Below, one piece after another: positions 8,455 to 18,002 of a stretch of 64,000 nt of DNA. The DNA lies in NCBI RefSeq assembly GCF_000332055.1, contig NZ_ALVZ01000223.1:20219-84218 (forward strand), in the 5' to 3' direction. The translations under genes and the position numbers were made by a program. The notes below the pieces were generated by a model. That model worked only from the letters and a program-made list of their open reading frames with translations, was not told where the DNA came from and searched no databases. Numbering within the stretch: the first letter of the stretch is position 1; the number at the start of each line of letters is the position of its first letter. The DNA is from Xenococcus sp. PCC 7305 (GTDB lineage: Bacteria > Cyanobacteriota > Cyanobacteriia > Cyanobacteriales > Xenococcaceae).

Positions 8455-10815
8455 TTAAGAGAAGTGTGGATAAACTTCTTCTTCAAATAACTTTTTCATT
8501 GTATTTTTCACTTGGTCAGATTGTTTATTAATGACTTCATTGAAATCTTTTCTAATATCATAAGCTACTCGATCTGAAGATTTGGCGTCTTTAAGCCAGG
8601 TAGTGTGGACAGTAAAGCCAAAATTCATTTTGGGATGACTCAGTTTATATAATGGTCCTTGTTTTAAATCAGCAGCATCAAAAATCCATAATTCACTGGT
8701 TTGTGACCAGTTTGGATTATCGGGAGATTCGCTGATGAATTTGTCGGAAGTGAGTACAACACAAACAATATAACCATCAGTTTGAGCATTATAGTTTTCT
8801 GGTGGGTTTTCTGGTTTAGAACGGGGGATAAATTGTGCAGAAGTTCCTAAATAATGCTTAGTCGAGCCGTTTTGAGATGAATCAGATGTTGCGAACGGAT
8901 ATTCATCAATGATTTCAAGATTAACTTGAGGATTTTCTTTAGTGGTTTGGGTATTGATTTTAAGATGGCATAAGCTGGAGGGAATACCTTTATAGGTAAG
9001 ATTCAAGACTTGATGTACGTCAATTTCACGTTGCTCTTGGGGGTAATTTCTATATTCTTCCACAGTTCTTTGGGTTAACAAATCTGGCCAAGCTCCCCAA
9101 CTATTCCAGTAAATATCAGTGAATTTGCGGGTGGGTTGTTCATCTCTTAAAGCATAAAAAGCTGTCGACCAAGTAAGTGATTCTTTGAAAATTTTTTGAG
9201 AGCCGACGATTTCGCCCCTTTCTCCATCAACCAGAAAACATCCTAAACGACTGACGTCTAATCCTGAACCAATAGTGCCCGATAACTTGTGTACACGAGA
9301 AGTTAAGTCTGGATCATCGTATTTATCTTCTATATCATCGCGATCGCGATCATCAAAAGCAGAGCGATCAAAAATCTTGAGCCATTCTGCAATATCAGTT
9401 GCCGGAAGATGGGAAGTATGAAAGGTAATTAGATTGTCTGGGTTATCGTAATCCACCACAAAATGAGAAAATTCTGGAGTTAAGACAACTTCTTTGGCGA
9501 CGACTTTTGCTATGCGATTTTTATTAGTCTTTTTCAAGTCTTCTCTATTAACAATGTAAATTTTGGTATAGGGTAGCTGATCATAATTAAAGAAGTCTGA
9601 TAGTAAGATTTTGAGGCTGTTTGCTAGGAAACTTCTTTGATAGGGCAGCAAACCTTCAAAGGAAAATTTAAATGAGGATTCTGAAATGATAATGTACTTT
9701 TCAGTCAAGCCCATTTGATGGGTAGTTTGGTCTATTTTGATTGCGCGTTTTCCTGGTAAGAACTTTCTAGGCAGCATAATCTGCCATTTTTGCGCAATAG
9801 GGACCTCTTTCCCTTCCCAGAAGAGTAAATGAACAAAATTATCCTTGCTAAGCTTCTGTAACAAACTTTCGATAAAACTTATGATTCTCACAATAAGTTT
9901 TAACAACATCAAAAATTTATCATAAAGACCTAAGAGGATTTTTTGAAAATTAAATCCAAAAAATAATTGTTTTGCTGGATTTTTAAGTGCTTGAGCATTC
10001 TCAAACAATCTTTCTTTAAGAGAACGAGATAAACCTAACATTGTCCAGAGAGATTTACCCACATTAAGTGTGAAAAACTCATTAGTTTTAGGATCGAAGC
10101 AAGGATGGGCTGAGGTCATAATTTGTTTGAAGGGAAGTGGGACGGGTATGGGAACTACATTTTCCCAATCCTCATTGGTTCCCACCGGCTGTAAAGTTTC
10201 CAAGGTTTCGGGATCAATTTCATGGGGACGACCAGTATCCCAGGTTACTAATAAGCGTTCATAAATATCTTTAGCGGTCTTAAAAGGTAGAAAAGCTGTA
10301 TTTAACTGATTACGAAATCCTAAGCCCCCTAATGAAGCACGGGAAATGCCAATATCATTAAAGGCTAATTTTCCATAATCACTCTTTTTGGGAGCTGCGG
10401 CAGTAGCTTTGTCGGCATAATAACAAGGAGCTTTTACTAATCTATTTTTTAGCAGAGCTTTTTTATCGGTAAAGCTGAGTCTATAAACCATACCATCGCC
10501 ATTATAAAGAGGAGTCCAGCCATCCTTAGAAGACCAAACCACCTGATCCTGATATTGTTTATTCACTTTCTCTGATGCTACTGAGCCTGCAGGACTTAGA
10601 ATAAAGGCATGACCTTGAATATCTTCAGGTAATTGCGTTTCCTGTCCTGTTTTGGCATCTATAATTGTTAGGCTTAAGGGTTGATGATCAGTATCCTGAC
10701 CATAATATTCTTCTCTACTGACAGCTAGAATAGTTTGGGGGAAATATTTATTGGGATCTGATTTCTGTTGTTCTTCGTTGTTACTTGCTGATGCTGTTGA
10801 TGGTGATTTATTCAT
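8455..10815 (-). CDS. Divergent, enlarged carotenoid-oxygenase (CCD/RPE65) family protein
   Basis: I recognise this 786-residue protein as a carotenoid cleavage oxygenase homologue from its landmarks. These are NGDGMVYRL near 106 (family: DGDGMVH), RLLVTWDTGRPHEIDPETLE near 187, SAHPCFDPKT with H237, THQMGLTEKYIII with H366, ITFHTSHLP with H466, and the C-terminal FGFTVHTTWL with H737. The four histidines match the four iron ligands of the family. Compared with cyanobacterial apocarotenoid oxygenase (~490 residues; ligands 183, 238, 304, 484), every interval between ligands is expanded. The longest extra piece, ~258-345, contains a hydrophobic stretch (LLGLYDKFLMLLKLIVRII) that might bind membrane. 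Substrate and activity are unknown. It is transcribed alone, with a 127-base gap to the divergent exoprotein gene. Confidence 0.8.
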   Translation of the reverse strand: MNKSPSTASASNNEEQQKSDPNKYFPQTILAVSREEYYGQDTDHQPLSLTIIDAKTGQETQLPEDIQGHAFILSPAGSVASEKVNKQYQDQVVWSSKDGWTPLYNGDGMVYRLSFTDKKALLKNRLVKAPCYYADKATAAAPKKSDYGKLAFNDIGISRASLGGLGFRNQLNTAFLPFKTAKDIYERLLVTWDTGRPHEIDPETLETLQPVGTNEDWENVVPIPVPLPFKQIMTSAHPCFDPKTNEFFTLNVGKSLWTMLGLSRSLKERLFENAQALKNPAKQLFFGFNFQKILLGLYDKFLMLLKLIVRIISFIESLLQKLSKDNFVHLLFWEGKEVPIAQKWQIMLPRKFLPGKRAIKIDQTTHQMGLTEKYIIISESSFKFSFEGLLPYQRSFLANSLKILLSDFFNYDQLPYTKIYIVNREDLKKTNKNRIAKVVAKEVVLTPEFSHFVVDYDNPDNLITFHTSHLPATDIAEWLKIFDRSAFDDRDRDDIEDKYDDPDLTSRVHKLSGTIGSGLDVSRLGCFLVDGERGEIVGSQKIFKESLTWSTAFYALRDEQPTRKFTDIYWNSWGAWPDLLTQRTVEEYRNYPQEQREIDVHQVLNLTYKGIPSSLCHLKINTQTTKENPQVNLEIIDEYPFATSDSSQNGSTKHYLGTSAQFIPRSKPENPPENYNAQTDGYIVCVVLTSDKFISESPDNPNWSQTSELWIFDAADLKQGPLYKLSHPKMNFGFTVHTTWLKDAKSSDRVAYDIRKDFNEVINKQSDQVKNTMKKLFEEEVYPHFS

Positions 10816-10942
10816 TTCAATTGTTTTTTTAGAAAAAGCTAAAGACTTAGGATGAGCTAAAAATATAGCTATATTATTTACTTAAGTAAAATGTGTATAT
10901 TTTATGCAGAGATAATCACTTTTGTAATATCACTTAATATTT

Positions 10943-13534
10943 ATGAACTTTAAATTTCTTGATTTATTTCCTCAGATTGATCTTTTCAGAGATACCTTGC
11001 TTATTAGCTTATGGCTTATTGCCTTTCCTTTTAGTTATCAAACTCAAGCTCAAATTAGTGGTGATAACAGTTTATCCACTCAAGTGACAACTGAAGATAA
11101 TCTAAACTTTACAATTACAGAAGGCGATCGTGCAGGCAATAATCTCTTTCATAGTTTCCAAGAATTTTCCGTGCCCCTTGATGGTTCAGCAATCTTTAAC
11201 AATTCAACAACAATTGAAAATATTATTAATCGAGTTACAGGAGATTTTTCTTCTAATATTGATGGACTAATCAAAGCACAGGGCAGTACTAATGTTTTTT
11301 TAATTAATCCCAATGGAATTATCTTTGGCGAGAATGCAGCTTTAGATATTGGGGGCTCTTTTCTGGCAACTACAGCAGAAAGTTTTTTATTTGAAGATGG
11401 TATTGAGTTTAGTACTCGTAGTAAGAACTCACAACCTTTGCTGACAATAAATGTGCCTTTAGGTGTTCGCTTTGGGAATAAATCTGCAACCATTACAAAT
11501 CTATCTCAAACAACAACTGGATTATCTGTAGTACTAGGTAAAACTCTAGCTCTTGTTGGAGGAAACATTAATATTGATGGTGGTACTATTACTGCATCCC
11601 AAGGAAAAATTGAATTAGGTAGTGTTGCTGAGAATAATGTCGTTAATTTTGATATTGCTACCGATATTTGGAGTTTTAATTATGAGAAAGTATCGCAGTT
11701 TCAAAATATTGTGTTAGATAATTCAGCTTTGGTTACTGCAAGTGGTATAGGTGGCGGGGAGATTCATTTTCAAGGAAAAGAAATTCGTGTCTTAAATGGT
11801 TCAGGAATTTCTTCAGATACTTTTGGTTCTATTGATGGTAGAGATATAACTATTAATGCTTCTGAATTATTAGAAATTAACGGTAGTGATCCTACTAATA
11901 CTTTTTTAGATGATGCTCTAGAAGATAGTAGTGGCATTTTAGCTCCTAGAGCTTCTCGCATAACAACTAATACTGTAAATACAGGTAATCTGGTAAATAC
12001 AGGCAATGGCGGAAATATAAATATTTTCACTAAAGATTTACGTTTATTGAATGGTGCGGAAATCTTATTACAAACTATCGGAAATCCAAATGATACTCAA
12101 CAGCTACAATTATTAGGGCAAGGGGGGAATTTATCTATTGACGCCTCAGAATCTATACAAATTAATGGCAATAGACCATTTTTAGGAATCAAGCCAGTTG
12201 ATAAACCCTTCATTCTAATAAATCTTGAAACTTCGATCGCAGTTGCTCAAGCTAGTATTATTTCAACTGCTTCTGTGTTTAGTAATAACTCCAGCGGAAA
12301 GATTAATATTAACGCCAAAAATATGACTATTGAAGATGGTGGATTAATCGGCTCCAATCCTTTGAGCTCAGGAGATGGTGAAGATATTACCATCAAAATT
12401 CTGGAAACTTTAAAAGTTATAGGTGTGGGCACGAGAAACAGTGTGTCTGGTAGTATTATTGCGGCTAATGCTTTTGGGCAAGGTAGTTCTGGAGATATAG
12501 ATATTACAGCTAATCAGATAATTTTAAGTGACGGAGGCTCTATTTCTTCTTCGGCTCTTGAAGACTCATCAGGTAATGCGGGAAATATTACTATTAATAC
12601 TTCCAATTTAGATATTGCAGGTGAGAGCAAGGGACTTCCTAGCAGAATCAATTCGGGTACTGCAAGTACAGGGAATGGAGGCGATTTGATTATTAATGCC
12701 AATTCTTTAACAATCAGAGATCAAGGTGTAATTTCTGTTCAAGGAGATAGTTTGGGAGCTCCCGGAAATGTAGAAATTACAGCGGATTCTATTGAACTAA
12801 AAAACAATGGAAGGGTTACAGCAGCAACTATTTCAGGACAGGGAGGGAATATTAAAATAAATGTTGAAGATAATTTGATTATCAGAAATAATAGTCAAAT
12901 TTCTTCTGAAGCCAGTGGAATTGCTAATGGGGGAAATATAGATATTTCAGCAGATTTTGTTATTGCTCTTCCTCCAGAAAATGGTGATATTATAGCCAAT
13001 GCGATTAGAGGAGATGGCGGTAAGATTAAAATCACTACAGAAGGAATTGTGGGGCTAATAGAAACTGAAGGTTTGCCCAATGATAACCTTAGTGAAATTA
13101 ATGCTAGTTCTGAATTTGGACAGGATGGCTCTGTAACAATAGTTATTCCAGAGTCAGAAACATTAGAGCCAGAAAGAGATGTTAAAACAGAAGTAGCAAG
13201 TTTAGATAAAAATTCCTTAGACAATTATTGTCGTAATCTTGGGAAAAGCAAATACAACGTTACTGGTCGTGGTGGTATTCCTTTTTCTTCAGAACAGAAA
13301 ACCTCAGTTGTGATTAATTGGGAGGACTGGCGCATCCTTGAAGATGCTGGAAGATCAGAGGTAAATTCTCATCAAATACAAGATGATGCTACAAGTTTAG
13401 TTAGTCAAACATCTGATAATAATATTCAGTTAGTCCAAGGATGGTTTGTAAATGAACAAGGACAAATTATTTTGACTGCTGAACCTTTAGTTATTACCCC
13501 TCATCCTCAGCAAATAACTAATCTCGGTTGTTAA
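10943..13534 (+). CDS. Two-partner-secretion exoprotein with haemagglutinin N-terminal (TPS) domain
   Basis: The 863-residue protein starts with a signal peptide (hydrophobic core LLISLWLIAFPF, likely cleavage after QTQA near residue 36). A filamentous-haemagglutinin TPS secretion domain follows, with its hallmarks FHSF, INRVTG, INPNGIIFGENAALDIGGSF near 125-145, and a repeated Gly/Asn/Ile-rich beta-helix up to about 750. Recurring units such as GNGGNINI, GQGGNLSI and GDGGKIKI are typical of parallel beta-helices. A C-terminal part (~750-863) has one cysteine pair and a final LGC. These proteins cross the outer membrane through a TpsB pore; no TpsB gene is in the window. It overlaps the convergent GyrI-like gene by 17 bases. 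A role in adhesion is inferred from the family. Confidence 0.92.
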   Translation: MNFKFLDLFPQIDLFRDTLLISLWLIAFPFSYQTQAQISGDNSLSTQVTTEDNLNFTITEGDRAGNNLFHSFQEFSVPLDGSAIFNNSTTIENIINRVTGDFSSNIDGLIKAQGSTNVFLINPNGIIFGENAALDIGGSFLATTAESFLFEDGIEFSTRSKNSQPLLTINVPLGVRFGNKSATITNLSQTTTGLSVVLGKTLALVGGNINIDGGTITASQGKIELGSVAENNVVNFDIATDIWSFNYEKVSQFQNIVLDNSALVTASGIGGGEIHFQGKEIRVLNGSGISSDTFGSIDGRDITINASELLEINGSDPTNTFLDDALEDSSGILAPRASRITTNTVNTGNLVNTGNGGNINIFTKDLRLLNGAEILLQTIGNPNDTQQLQLLGQGGNLSIDASESIQINGNRPFLGIKPVDKPFILINLETSIAVAQASIISTASVFSNNSSGKININAKNMTIEDGGLIGSNPLSSGDGEDITIKILETLKVIGVGTRNSVSGSIIAANAFGQGSSGDIDITANQIILSDGGSISSSALEDSSGNAGNITINTSNLDIAGESKGLPSRINSGTASTGNGGDLIINANSLTIRDQGVISVQGDSLGAPGNVEITADSIELKNNGRVTAATISGQGGNIKINVEDNLIIRNNSQISSEASGIANGGNIDISADFVIALPPENGDIIANAIRGDGGKIKITTEGIVGLIETEGLPNDNLSEINASSEFGQDGSVTIVIPESETLEPERDVKTEVASLDKNSLDNYCRNLGKSKYNVTGRGGIPFSSEQKTSVVINWEDWRILEDAGRSEVNSHQIQDDATSLVSQTSDNNIQLVQGWFVNEQGQIILTAEPLVITPHPQQITNLGC

Positions 13535-14063
13535 ATAAGGATAATAGCCACGAGAAGAAATTTTTCTTATTTTTGATCTTTTCAACGGGATATTGAATTT
13601 CTGTGACCGAATTGTCTCCTCCTTGATCATTAACTATATAAATTTCTCTTAGAGAGCCATTTATTTGGTAATTATTATCTTTTATCCAGTTTTCTAGGAT
13701 ATCGTAGACTTTTTCTATAGTGGCAAATGAACCTTTATGAACTATAGAAGCCATATTATTAACTTTGGGTAGTTGATAAACCCAGACCTCTTCGTTAGCA
13801 GATATTTCTTGTGCTATGGGAATGATTGTTTCTATAGGAATGTTACTTTCTCGAATTGTATTATCGTGATAGATACAAATAGGTGAACCGATAATCTCCA
13901 CCTTGTTTTCTTGAGCATATTGGAAAGCCTTTGTAAAAAGAGTGTTTAAAATAGGGCCACTGTCTCTATAATTAGGGATAACTCCTAGAGTCGCAGCGAT
14001 CCATTGAGTTTCAACTGCTTTAAGAACCACTTTTTCAGCATCTGACATTGTATTGCGCTCCAT
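13518..14063 (-). CDS. GyrI-like small-molecule-binding domain protein
   Basis: The 181-residue protein matches the pattern of the GyrI/AraC effector-binding fold: a segment with PNYRDSGPILNTLFTKAFQYA, a second with ISANEEVWVYQLP, then NNMASIVHKGSFATIEKVYDILENWI and a final REIYI...VTEIQYPVEK strand. No DNA-binding domain is attached, so it is a stand-alone sensor domain rather than a transcription factor. The last ~20 residues (KKNFFSWLLSLFNNRD) form a basic-hydrophobic tail. The end overlaps the exoprotein gene in convergent fashion. ATG codons at 14063 and 14048 are both possible starts. The ligand is unknown. Confidence 0.7.
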   Translation of the reverse strand: MERNTMSDAEKVVLKAVETQWIAATLGVIPNYRDSGPILNTLFTKAFQYAQENKVEIIGSPICIYHDNTIRESNIPIETIIPIAQEISANEEVWVYQLPKVNNMASIVHKGSFATIEKVYDILENWIKDNNYQINGSLREIYIVNDQGGDNSVTEIQYPVEKIKNKKNFFSWLLSLFNNRD

Positions 14064-14156
14064 AAATAGTAAGCTTTAAATAGGTTATAAATTTATGGTA
14101 AGCAAATAATGCATTTAGATGGCAATAACTTATCAATTAGAAACAATCAAAAAGCT

Positions 14157-14175
14157 GTAAGTTGTGCAAACTTAC
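14157..14175. promoter_or_regulatory. Perfect inverted repeat in a divergent promoter region
   Basis: GTAAGTT and AACTTAC are separated by five bases, between the divergent GyrI-like and phosphohexomutase genes and ~55 bases before the latter's start. It could be an operator or a short hairpin in the leader. No matching second copy was noticed. Confidence 0.35.
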
Positions 14176-14229
14176 GAGAAACGGCTAACCTGGAAATTGT
14201 TATTTTAATGTTGTTAAATATTGAGTTTT

Positions 14230-15669
14230 ATGGCTTTCACTGTTAATCCCATTAAATTTGGTACGGATGGCTGGCGTGGAGTTATTGCGGCAGATTTTAC
14301 TTTTGAAAGAGTCGCTATGCTTGCTCCCCTTTCGGCTAAAGTGCTTGCAGATAATTACGGCAAGGCTACAGATAGTAATACGGTGATTGTAGGCTATGAT
14401 CGCCGTTTTATGGCAGAGGATTTTGCGAAAGTTGCGGCTGAGGCTATTCAAGAGGCCGGATTTGATGTTCTCTTATCAGAATGTTTTGCGCCAACCCCTG
14501 CTTATAGTTGGGCTGCCAAAGCTCAAAATGCTTTGGGTGCAATTGTGATGACCGCATCTCATAATCCAGCAGCTTATCTAGGTCTAAAAGTCAAAAGCGC
14601 TTTTGGTGGTTCAGTTTCGCCCGAGGTTACTCAGCAAATAGAGGCTATTTTGGACCAACCAGTAGTACCGGCAGCCCAGTCAGGTAAATTAGAATATTTT
14701 GATCCTTGGCCCAGCTATTGTCAGGGTTTACAGGCAAAGGTTGACATTACAGCTATTAAAGACGCGATCGCCTCAGGGAAACTTCAAGTTTTTGTTGATG
14801 TGATGCATGGGGCGGCTGCCACAGGTTTAGAGAGGTTGCTAGACTCGACCATCATTGAGATTAATAGCGATCGCGATCCTTTATTTGGTGGTGGAGCACC
14901 AGAACCTTTGCCAAAATATTTGGCTGATTTGTTTCGCACTATCAAGGCTGCAGCTCAAGAATCTCCTGAGACAATTCGTGTTGGTTTAGTTTTTGATGGG
15001 GATAGCGATCGCATTGCGGCGGCCGATGGTGAAGGCAATTTCCTAAGCTCACAAATTTTAATCCCCATTTTGATGCAACATTTATTTCAAAATAAGGGAT
15101 TTACTGGAGAAATCGTCAAAACTGTTAGTGGTTCTGATATCATTCCCAAACTAGCGAAACTTTTGGGACTTACAGTCTACGAAACTCCTATTGGTTATAA
15201 ATATATTGCTGATCGGATGTTAAAAGCCGAAGTGATGATTGGGGGAGAAGAATCAGGTGGTATTGGTTATGGAACTCATATTCCCGAACGAGATGCCTTG
15301 CTGTCCGCTCTTTATGTTTTAGAAGCGGTGGTTCAATCAGGAAAAGATTTAGGTGAGATTTACGCAGAATTAGAAAAGAAAACTGAATTTCATGCTAACT
15401 ATGATCGAATAGATTTTCCTCTACCAAATATGGAAGTTCGAGCCAAATTATTGGAGCGTTTGGCAGAAGAAACTCCGCAAACAATTGCGGGTAAATCAGT
15501 TAAAGATTGTTTAAGCGTTGATGGTTATAAATTTAGATTAGAAGATGATAGCTGGTTATTAATTCGTTTTAGTGGCACAGAGCCGGTATTACGTCTTTAT
15601 TGTCAAGCTGACAATATGATTGAAGTTCGTAAGACTTTAGAATGGGCTAGAGAATGGGCAAGTTCTTAA
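14230..15669 (+). CDS. Phosphoglucomutase/phosphomannomutase family enzyme
   Basis: This four-domain alpha-D-phosphohexomutase interconverts hexose 1- and 6-phosphates. The phosphoserine loop is TASHNPAAYLG (S110 counting from the ATG at 14230), the metal-binding loop is DGDSDRIAA, the sugar-binding loop is GGEESGGIGYG, and the phosphate-binding loop near the C-terminus is RFSGTEPVLRLY. ATG at 14230 is preferred over an in-frame TTG nine bases upstream. The length of 479 residues fits the PGM/PMM subgroup found in cyanobacteria; glucose versus mannose preference cannot be read from the sequence. It is followed by a strong bidirectional terminator and by a convergent sugar-type transporter gene. 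Confidence 0.93.
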   Translation: MAFTVNPIKFGTDGWRGVIAADFTFERVAMLAPLSAKVLADNYGKATDSNTVIVGYDRRFMAEDFAKVAAEAIQEAGFDVLLSECFAPTPAYSWAAKAQNALGAIVMTASHNPAAYLGLKVKSAFGGSVSPEVTQQIEAILDQPVVPAAQSGKLEYFDPWPSYCQGLQAKVDITAIKDAIASGKLQVFVDVMHGAAATGLERLLDSTIIEINSDRDPLFGGGAPEPLPKYLADLFRTIKAAAQESPETIRVGLVFDGDSDRIAAADGEGNFLSSQILIPILMQHLFQNKGFTGEIVKTVSGSDIIPKLAKLLGLTVYETPIGYKYIADRMLKAEVMIGGEESGGIGYGTHIPERDALLSALYVLEAVVQSGKDLGEIYAELEKKTEFHANYDRIDFPLPNMEVRAKLLERLAEETPQTIAGKSVKDCLSVDGYKFRLEDDSWLLIRFSGTEPVLRLYCQADNMIEVRKTLEWAREWASS

Positions 15670-15709
15670 AATCTCTTGGTAATATTTGGCTATAAGCTGG
15701 TAATTAGGA

Positions 15710-15768
15710 AGAGTAAAAATTATTACTATTGCTTGCTATTTAAGCAATTTCATAAATATTTTTACTCT
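15710..15768. terminator. Bidirectional intrinsic terminator between convergent genes
   Basis: An 11-bp perfect stem (AGAGTAAAAAT / ATTTTTACTCT) encloses a second stem (ATTGCTT / AAGCAAT). A-rich and T-rich flanks on the two sides suit termination of both the mutase and the transporter transcripts. Confidence 0.75.
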
Positions 15769-15780
15769 TTATATTGATAA

Positions 15781-17388
15781 TCAAATATTACGATTTTTCT
15801 CCTGCAACTTAAGCCGAATTTCTTCATGAAACTCTTTGGTAATAGGATACAAATAAGCCAAGATAACACCGATAATTAACGTAATAGTCGGCAAAGGTGC
15901 GATCGCACAACGAATAGCGAATAGGGCACTTTCTGGTTGTTGAGGGATTGCTTCCCCAGGAATTCTCTCGACAAATCCCGATAATTGTAAAGCGATACCC
16001 ACTAAAAACACGGCAAAAGCAAGCCCGAATTTTTGTAGCAAAACCATAAAACTATAAAAAATACCTTCTCTTCTCTGTCCCGTGTTCAGCTCATCTAATT
16101 CGATCACATCAGGTATCATCGACCAAGGAATAAGATAGGCAACGGAGACCCCAAAACCTGCTAAGACTGCCAAGATATATAGTTCCGTAATTTGTCCTGG
16201 TTGTATGAGAAACAAGCCAATCTGGGCAAGTATCCAAAAGCTAGTGCCAATAAAATAGACGGCTTTTTTGCCAATTTTACTACTGACAAATTTCCAGAAA
16301 AATAACATGACTAAAGCCGTTCCTTGAACTGCGATCGCGGTTTTTGGGAAGTCAGCCTCTGGCATTCCCATATAGCTTACAGTAAAGTAAATCAGAATTG
16401 ATGCTGTTAATTGGACTGCTAACCAGGAACATAAATATATCCCAATAACATAGCGAAAAGGTTTGTTTTGTAGAGCAATTTTTATTTGATCAATAATTGG
16501 CAGGCTCGGGGTAGCATTGGCACTGTTGCGATGGTCAATCGCATCGCGATCGCACAAATGAGATTCTGTCTTCGCAAAGACCAAACTGTAACCAAATCCC
16601 AATAACTGCAATCCCAGAAGCAACCCTAATACTCCGTTAACAGGATTCGTGAAGGAATTAGCAATGCCATAAACCAGAGAGATTGCTGCAATGACGATTA
16701 AAAGATAACCCAGATTTTTTTTATGCTTTTGATTTAAAACTGGTTCCGCACCTCTTTCTTGAATTCGCAGGGCACACCATAAAAGCGCAACCATAGCGAG
16801 TATTGCAACGACTGAAGCTAAGACGAAATACTGTTGACGGGGATTATCTGGATAAGCCTGAAAAATAAAGCTGGCGAGAACTAACGATAGTATGCTGCCT
16901 CCAATCGAAAAAGCGAAACGAAAACTATTGAGATTAGTGCGTTCGTTATAATCTTGAGTTAATTCTGGAGTTAAGGTTGTATAGGGTAAATTGACTGAAG
17001 TGTAGGACAGATGAAACAAAATAGCAATCACTACATAATAGGTAAACAAGCACCAGTTATTTACATTGGTATCGCTACTAAAACTCGGTACTAACCAGAG
17101 GCAAAAAAAGCACAAACCAAAGGGAATCATGCCACAGAGCATCCAAGGAATTCGCCTACCCCATTTGGTTCTCGTGCGATCGCTCAAAACTCCGATTATC
17201 GGATCATTAATAGCATCAGAAATTTTGCCGATCGCTAAAATGCTTCCTGCCATTCCTGCAGGTAAACCAGCTACATTTGTACAAAAATATAGTAGGAAAA
17301 ATACTAAAACATTCGCTGTGATCGCTGGCCCCATATCTCCCGAACCGTAGGCTAATTTCGTAGTAAAATTAAGCTTCTCTGTCTTCAT
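15781..17388 (-). CDS. MFS transporter of the glycoside-pentoside-hexuronide (GPH) symporter type
   Basis: The 535-residue membrane protein has about twelve helices. The N-terminus carries the GPH landmarks TKLAYGSGDMG, ISDAINDPIIGVLSDRTRTKWGRRIPWM (an MFS motif-A-like loop between helices 2 and 3), and later DYNERTNLNSFRFAFSIGG. A second MFS-like half ends with PDVIELDELNTGQRREGIFYS, the conserved GPH loop. Family members couple sugar uptake to H+ or Na+. The central cytoplasmic loop plus helices at ~220-265 make it longer than the ~460-residue norm. It converges on the phosphohexomutase gene, compatible with sugar metabolism, but the substrate is unknown. Confidence 0.87.
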   Translation of the reverse strand: MKTEKLNFTTKLAYGSGDMGPAITANVLVFFLLYFCTNVAGLPAGMAGSILAIGKISDAINDPIIGVLSDRTRTKWGRRIPWMLCGMIPFGLCFFCLWLVPSFSSDTNVNNWCLFTYYVVIAILFHLSYTSVNLPYTTLTPELTQDYNERTNLNSFRFAFSIGGSILSLVLASFIFQAYPDNPRQQYFVLASVVAILAMVALLWCALRIQERGAEPVLNQKHKKNLGYLLIVIAAISLVYGIANSFTNPVNGVLGLLLGLQLLGFGYSLVFAKTESHLCDRDAIDHRNSANATPSLPIIDQIKIALQNKPFRYVIGIYLCSWLAVQLTASILIYFTVSYMGMPEADFPKTAIAVQGTALVMLFFWKFVSSKIGKKAVYFIGTSFWILAQIGLFLIQPGQITELYILAVLAGFGVSVAYLIPWSMIPDVIELDELNTGQRREGIFYSFMVLLQKFGLAFAVFLVGIALQLSGFVERIPGEAIPQQPESALFAIRCAIAPLPTITLIIGVILAYLYPITKEFHEEIRLKLQEKNRNI

Positions 17389-17422
17389 AATTTTTTGAGT
17401 TATTGGTTAGGTGTTTACTGCA

Positions 17423-17932
17423 ATGGGCGATCTACATATTTCCTGGACAGAATATCACAGAAAAATCGAGCAATTGGCAATCAAGATTCACCAATCCGGC
17501 TGGGAATGCGAGCAAATTATTTGTTTGGCAAAGGGTGGTTTGCGCGTCGGAGATATTCTCTGTCGTATATTTGATAAACCTTTAGGTGTTTTGTTCACCT
17601 CGTCCTATGCTGGCTTTTCTGAGGATAATAACCCCCCGACTCGCAGCAAAATTATTTTTTCTCAACATCTTTCGATGATTGAATCAAATCTGGCAGGAAA
17701 AATTTTACTCGTAGATGATTTGGTAGATTCGGGAGTGAGTTTACAAGAATCCATCAACTGGCTACGCGGTCGCTATGGCGAAGATATTAGAGAACTGAAA
17801 ACTGCTGTGCTTTGGTATAAGAGTTGCTCTGTAATAAAACCCGATTATTATGTAGACTACCTTCCTGATAATCCTTGGATTCATCAGCCTTTTGAGCGTT
17901 ATGAGTCAATAACTGCTGATAAGCTACTCTAA
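17423..17932 (+). CDS. Phosphoribosyltransferase-domain protein
   Basis: The ~169-residue protein has the type I PRTase fold signature ILLVDDLVDSGVSLQESI, where the acidic pair binds the PRPP ribose. An upstream segment IICLAKGGLRVGD corresponds to the loop before the PRPP site. Proteins of this size and motif are often annotated as xanthine/hypoxanthine phosphoribosyltransferase-like. ATG at 17423 (MGDLHISW) is preferred over the GTG at 17411, because the family usually begins with a short M-x-D-L-x-x-S/T-W segment. It is divergent from the transporter gene with ~35 bases between starts. The base substrate is uncertain. Confidence 0.85.
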   Translation: MGDLHISWTEYHRKIEQLAIKIHQSGWECEQIICLAKGGLRVGDILCRIFDKPLGVLFTSSYAGFSEDNNPPTRSKIIFSQHLSMIESNLAGKILLVDDLVDSGVSLQESINWLRGRYGEDIRELKTAVLWYKSCSVIKPDYYVDYLPDNPWIHQPFERYESITADKLL

Positions 17933-18002
17933 TTCTTTGCTTATTGTTCTATGTAGGAACAACTGGATGAGCTTTAGCTTCCCCAATCATAGAAACAAAG
18001 CT

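Noticed and set aside
17944..17962. TTGTTC / GAACAA hairpin after the phosphoribosyltransferase gene
   Set aside because: Six-base stem without a T-run; too weak to call a terminator.
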